From contig DTSF01000281.1 in the NCBI GenBank assembly GCA_012965485.1, forward strand, positions 1 through 7,918: a stretch of 7,918 nucleotides of DNA, written 5' to 3'. The notes under the pieces are model-generated. The model had not been told where the DNA came from and made no database searches. It worked only from the letters and a program-made list of their open reading frames with translations. The position numbers were made by a program, and so were the translations under genes. This document shows, in pieces, positions 5,243-7,918 of the stretch. Origin of the DNA: Dehalococcoidia bacterium. GTDB taxonomy: Bacteria > Chloroflexota > Dehalococcoidia > SAR202 > UBA826. How positions within the stretch are numbered: the first letter of the stretch is position 1; every line of letters begins with the position of its first letter.

Positions 5243-6991
5243 TCAATATCCTAGAGCGGTAGTTGGTCTGAATGAGTCTACCCCAGCCCTAAGTAAATTC
5301 TTTTCGTAGTCTACCTGAATAGCTGATGGTCTAGCAAAATACCCCGTAGGTGCCGGCTCTTCCTCTAACAATTCAATATCGTGACCGAGGCTGACAAGGG
5401 CCTTTACTGTGGATTCAGGCATTCGACTATCTACATAGGTTTTGCTTCCACTGACATCAATGACAGGTTGGACAATCGCTTCTTGTGGAGTCATTCCAAA
5501 CAGAATAACGTTCAAGACAACTTGAGAATTTCTATTCATTATTCTCCTAGCTCCCGGCGCGCCCTGCATTAGAACTGGTCGGTTGTTTTTAAGAACCATA
5601 AATGGTGACATATTATTCATGGGACGTTTCCATGGCGCCATAGAATTGGGGAACCCAGGCTTCGGTATGAACCAGCCCATACCACCGACCAAAGCAACAC
5701 CAGTTCCTGCCGGGTTTAATCCTTTGGCGAAAACTCCTGTGTGGGTGCAAGATACTGCGTTCCTATTTTTGTCCACTACGTTTATATGTGTGGTGTCCTC
5801 ATTATTAGTATCCATGGCGGGATGTGAAGGTACCGAAACTTTTTGGGATTTTTCATAGTCCCAAGGACTGTGGATAGGGTTTTCCATAAACTCGACCAAG
5901 GGTTCACGTTGACCGAGATTTCTTATTTCGAATGTAGGTTCCTTGACCTCTTTGGCGATTTCTTTTGCATATCCAATGGAAAGTAATCCATTTAGTGGAA
6001 CAGTGGAATGTTCCCAGTCTCCAAGGTATCCAAATCTGTCCGCGAATGCATGCCTTGCGGCCATCATGAAAGTATGCAAGTAATCGACACTATTGTGGCC
6101 CATTTCCTTTAGGTTAAACTGGTCGAGTATATTGAGAGTCTGGAGATTGGTAATACCACCGCTCGGTGTTCTAACAACATTAACGCTGTGACCATGAAAT
6201 GTGGTTTGAGCAGGCTCCTCAATTATAGGATGGTAATCTGATAAATCCTGCTTTCTCAGCACTCCACCATTTTTTTTCATGTGCTCGTCTATTGCGTCTG
6301 CTATATCCCCGGAATACATGGCATCTCTGCCCTGGTAAGCCAACTTTTTAAGTAAGTTTGCCAGATCTTTTTGAATAATCTTTGTTCCTGGTTTTGGATG
6401 ACTTTTCGGAACATTGCCACCAGGGAGCCAAATAGAGGACAGCTGATTGTCACTATTGAAAGTGTCATACATATTGGCGGCAGACATAGTCAGAAACCAA
6501 TTAGCCTCAAACCCTTCTGAAGCGAGGTGTATAGCAGGCTCCAACACTTGTTCGAACGGGAGTGTCCCAAATCTTTTGTGTGCCTCACAGAAACCCGCAC
6601 ATGTGGCTGGGACGGTGGCTGAAAGGGGGCCAGTGTTATTGGCGTCATTTACTACATCGAATGTCTTGTATCCGGCACCAGTCGAGGGCCCAATGACATC
6701 GTACATATCATCAGTAATCCCTTGGGGAGCCCTTCCATTAAAATCGAGGCCAACGGTTCTACCTTCTTTTGCCAGGTGAATTAGCATATAGCCCATTCCA
6801 CCTATACTGGCCATGTATGGTTCTTGGACCACGTTGCAAAACCCGACGGCTACTGCAGCATCAATTGCATTGCCTCCTGATTTCAGAATGGATAATCCTG
6901 CTTCAGCAGACAGTGGGAGGGCCGATGTTACAATGCCGTTTTCTGCTACGACTTCCTCTTTGTTGACTTTCCAAGCACTGTATAAAGACAT
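5243..6991 (-). CDS. gamma-glutamyltransferase-fold Ntn hydrolase with altered substrate pocket
   Basis: A 582-residue member of the gamma-glutamyltransferase (GGT) family. These are proenzymes that cut themselves before a Thr, which becomes the nucleophile. The Thr motif is DTTHINVVD (399-407), so cleavage between Asp399 and Thr400 would give subunits of about 399 and 183 residues. Other family blocks are SGGNAIDAAVA (38-48), GPLSATVPAT (121-130), TPSGGI (275-280), GLNPAGTG (424-431), MSPFMVL (461-467) and QGAPGARRI (476-484). Aligned by eye to E. coli GGT, the glutamyl-binding residues differ: Arg114 becomes Asn85, Gln430 Gly437, Asp433 Trp440, and the Ser462-Ser463 pair Asn459-Asn460; Asn411 is kept. 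No signal peptide is present, so a cytoplasmic location is likely, unlike periplasmic GGT. The start has GAGG 5 bases upstream. It lies 11 bases after the crotonase gene, so the two are probably co-transcribed. Fold and autoprocessing are likely; glutathione as substrate is doubtful. Confidence 0.9.
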   Translation of the reverse strand: MSLYSAWKVNKEEVVAENGIVTSALPLSAEAGLSILKSGGNAIDAAVAVGFCNVVQEPYMASIGGMGYMLIHLAKEGRTVGLDFNGRAPQGITDDMYDVIGPSTGAGYKTFDVVNDANNTGPLSATVPATCAGFCEAHKRFGTLPFEQVLEPAIHLASEGFEANWFLTMSAANMYDTFNSDNQLSSIWLPGGNVPKSHPKPGTKIIQKDLANLLKKLAYQGRDAMYSGDIADAIDEHMKKNGGVLRKQDLSDYHPIIEEPAQTTFHGHSVNVVRTPSGGITNLQTLNILDQFNLKEMGHNSVDYLHTFMMAARHAFADRFGYLGDWEHSTVPLNGLLSIGYAKEIAKEVKEPTFEIRNLGQREPLVEFMENPIHSPWDYEKSQKVSVPSHPAMDTNNEDTTHINVVDKNRNAVSCTHTGVFAKGLNPAGTGVALVGGMGWFIPKPGFPNSMAPWKRPMNNMSPFMVLKNNRPVLMQGAPGARRIMNRNSQVVLNVILFGMTPQEAIVQPVIDVSGSKTYVDSRMPESTVKALVSLGHDIELLEEEPAPTGYFARPSAIQVDYEKNLLRAGVDSFRPTTALGY

Positions 6992-6995
6992 TTCG

Positions 6996-7002
6996 ACCTC
7001 TT
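6996..7002 (-). promoter_or_regulatory. ribosome binding site of the GGT-like gene
   Basis: AAGAGGT on the minus strand lies in the 11-base gap directly after the crotonase stop codon and 4 bases before the ATG at 6991. It fixes that start and supports translation from a shared transcript. Confidence 0.6.
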
Positions 7003-7918
7003 TTAACCTAATTGTTCTCTTCGAATTTCATCTAACCTTACTCTCTCCTCGTCAGTCAGTGATTCGTATGCCTCTCCCTTCTGCAGGATAGACCCAGTGA
7101 ATTCCGGCGAACGTTTTTCTAAGAAAGCTCGTCTACCTTCCTCTCCATCAGCACTAAGTTGGGTCAATAAGGCATTCATCAAAGTTTGGACCCTCCAGGC
7201 CTCAGTTATTGGTATATCCCCGAAACGAACCACGAATTCCTTCATCATCCTAACGGCTAAGGGAGGCATTTTAACTATTCCAGAGGCAATTTCTTCAGCT
7301 CGGGTTATCAATTCAGCATGGGGAACCACCTCGTTTATCAGGTTTATTCTTAAAGCTTCGGTGGCATCAAAAGGTTCATCAGTCAGGAGTATTTTCATAG
7401 CATCGGCGTGAGAGATTTGCCGTGTAAGGTATGTTGCCCCTGGGCCACTTCCTACCCACCCTTGGGTTAATAAAGCGAATTTAAATCTAGCGTTTTCACG
7501 AGAGGCAAGTCTTATGTCTGTTGATGTCAACATCAAATAGAACCCGGCTCCTGCGGCCCAACCATTTATGGCACCAATAACAGGTTTCCAAATCTGGGGA
7601 TAATGGTCTCCCAGCCTACCATCTGCACCGATTCTTGCTCCATTGACAGTACCAGCCAAAGGCCAAAATATATTTTCTGCTCTTATTCTCTCTCTTTCCT
7701 CTGTTGTTATGTCGGGGCGAGAATCTAAATTGTGACCGGCACAAAAATGTTTATCTCCCACCCCAGTCAAGATTACGGCCCTAACATCGGGATCTTCCCA
7801 CATATCTTTCCAAATTTCACTGATGTCATTCGAGGTTTGCCTATCTAAGATATTAGCTTTCGCGGGGTTATTTATTGTGACGTACCCGATACCGTCTCTT
7901 TTCAGGTAATCAACAGCA
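7003..7918 (-). CDS. enoyl-CoA hydratase/isomerase (crotonase) family protein, 5' end missing
   Basis: 304 residues are visible and the frame is still open at the right edge, so the true start lies beyond the window. The ATG at 7801-7803 is internal, because the 38 preceding codons already encode the first crotonase strands (DGIGYVTINNPAKANIL). The oxyanion-hole motif is FCAGHNL (58-64 of the visible part), with HN where relatives often have a small residue plus Asp. The second oxyanion loop is GAINGWAAGAG (115-125), and the C-terminal core ends at AFLEKRSPEF (264-273). About 30 charged residues follow that are not standard. The two Glu that hydrate enoyl-CoA in rat mitochondrial hydratase (144 and 164) align by eye with Tyr127 (or Phe126) and Leu149, so simple hydratase activity is unlikely. 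Crotonases bind acyl-CoA and catalyse many reactions via an enolate; which one is used here cannot be told. It is the first visible gene of the minus-strand group, 11 bases upstream of the GGT-like gene. Confidence 0.9.
   Translation of the reverse strand, partial: AVDYLKRDGIGYVTINNPAKANILDRQTSNDISEIWKDMWEDPDVRAVILTGVGDKHFCAGHNLDSRPDITTEERERIRAENIFWPLAGTVNGARIGADGRLGDHYPQIWKPVIGAINGWAAGAGFYLMLTSTDIRLASRENARFKFALLTQGWVGSGPGATYLTRQISHADAMKILLTDEPFDATEALRINLINEVVPHAELITRAEEIASGIVKMPPLAVRMMKEFVVRFGDIPITEAWRVQTLMNALLTQLSADGEEGRRAFLEKRSPEFTGSILQKGEAYESLTDEERVRLDEIRREQLG

Noticed and set aside
6813..7091. Plus-strand open frames opposite the GGT-like and crotonase genes
   Set aside because: They are antisense to strongly supported coding frames and give no recognisable protein pattern.
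7801..7803. ATG at 7801-7803 as the start of a 266-residue crotonase
   Set aside because: The frame stays open to the window edge, and the 38 upstream codons encode conserved crotonase N-terminal strands, so this Met is internal.
1..7918. CRISPR array, insertion sequence, tRNA or rRNA genes, or a defence system
   Set aside because: No regularly spaced repeats, terminal inverted repeats, transposase motifs, cloverleaf folds or toxin/defence domains were seen. Coding density and composition look uniform.

Overview
The window is a compact bacterial chromosome segment, moderately AT-rich by eye, with six protein genes and little non-coding DNA. Bacterial origin is supported by rsmI, Shine-Dalgarno sites and a Sec-type signal peptide. 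The mix of crotonase, gamma-glutamyltransferase-like, NfeD, slipin and alpha/beta-hydrolase genes would suit an uncultured heterotroph such as a marine Chloroflexota (SAR202-type) lineage. That placement is a low-confidence guess from gene content, not something the sequence shows.

Layout. Left arm, minus strand: rsmI (16S rRNA C1402 ribose methyltransferase) runs off the left edge at base 1. A small cytoplasmic alpha/beta hydrolase (776-1471) lies 45 bases upstream of it, so the two may be co-transcribed. A 76-base divergent spacer with three related hexamers spaced about one helical turn apart separates this pair from a plus-strand gene (1560-2699). That gene encodes an exported, dienelactone-hydrolase-like protein with a Cys nucleophile and a long insertion. 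A 186-base convergent spacer follows.

Right arm, minus strand, read right to left: a crotonase-family gene (its 5' end lies beyond the right edge), a gamma-glutamyltransferase-fold protein 11 bases downstream, an NfeD membrane serine protease 82 bases further on, and a slipin (SPFH) protein coupled to nfeD with a 10-base gap. The NfeD-slipin pair is a known bacterial and archaeal membrane-quality module. The crotonase/GGT-like pair is a less familiar combination.

No mobile element, CRISPR array, RNA gene or obviously new system is visible. The points most worth following up are at residue level. The GGT-like protein keeps its catalytic Thr but has lost most residues that bind the gamma-glutamyl group in E. 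coli GGT. The crotonase lacks both catalytic Glu residues of enoyl-CoA hydratase. The slipin starts without the usual N-terminal membrane segment.
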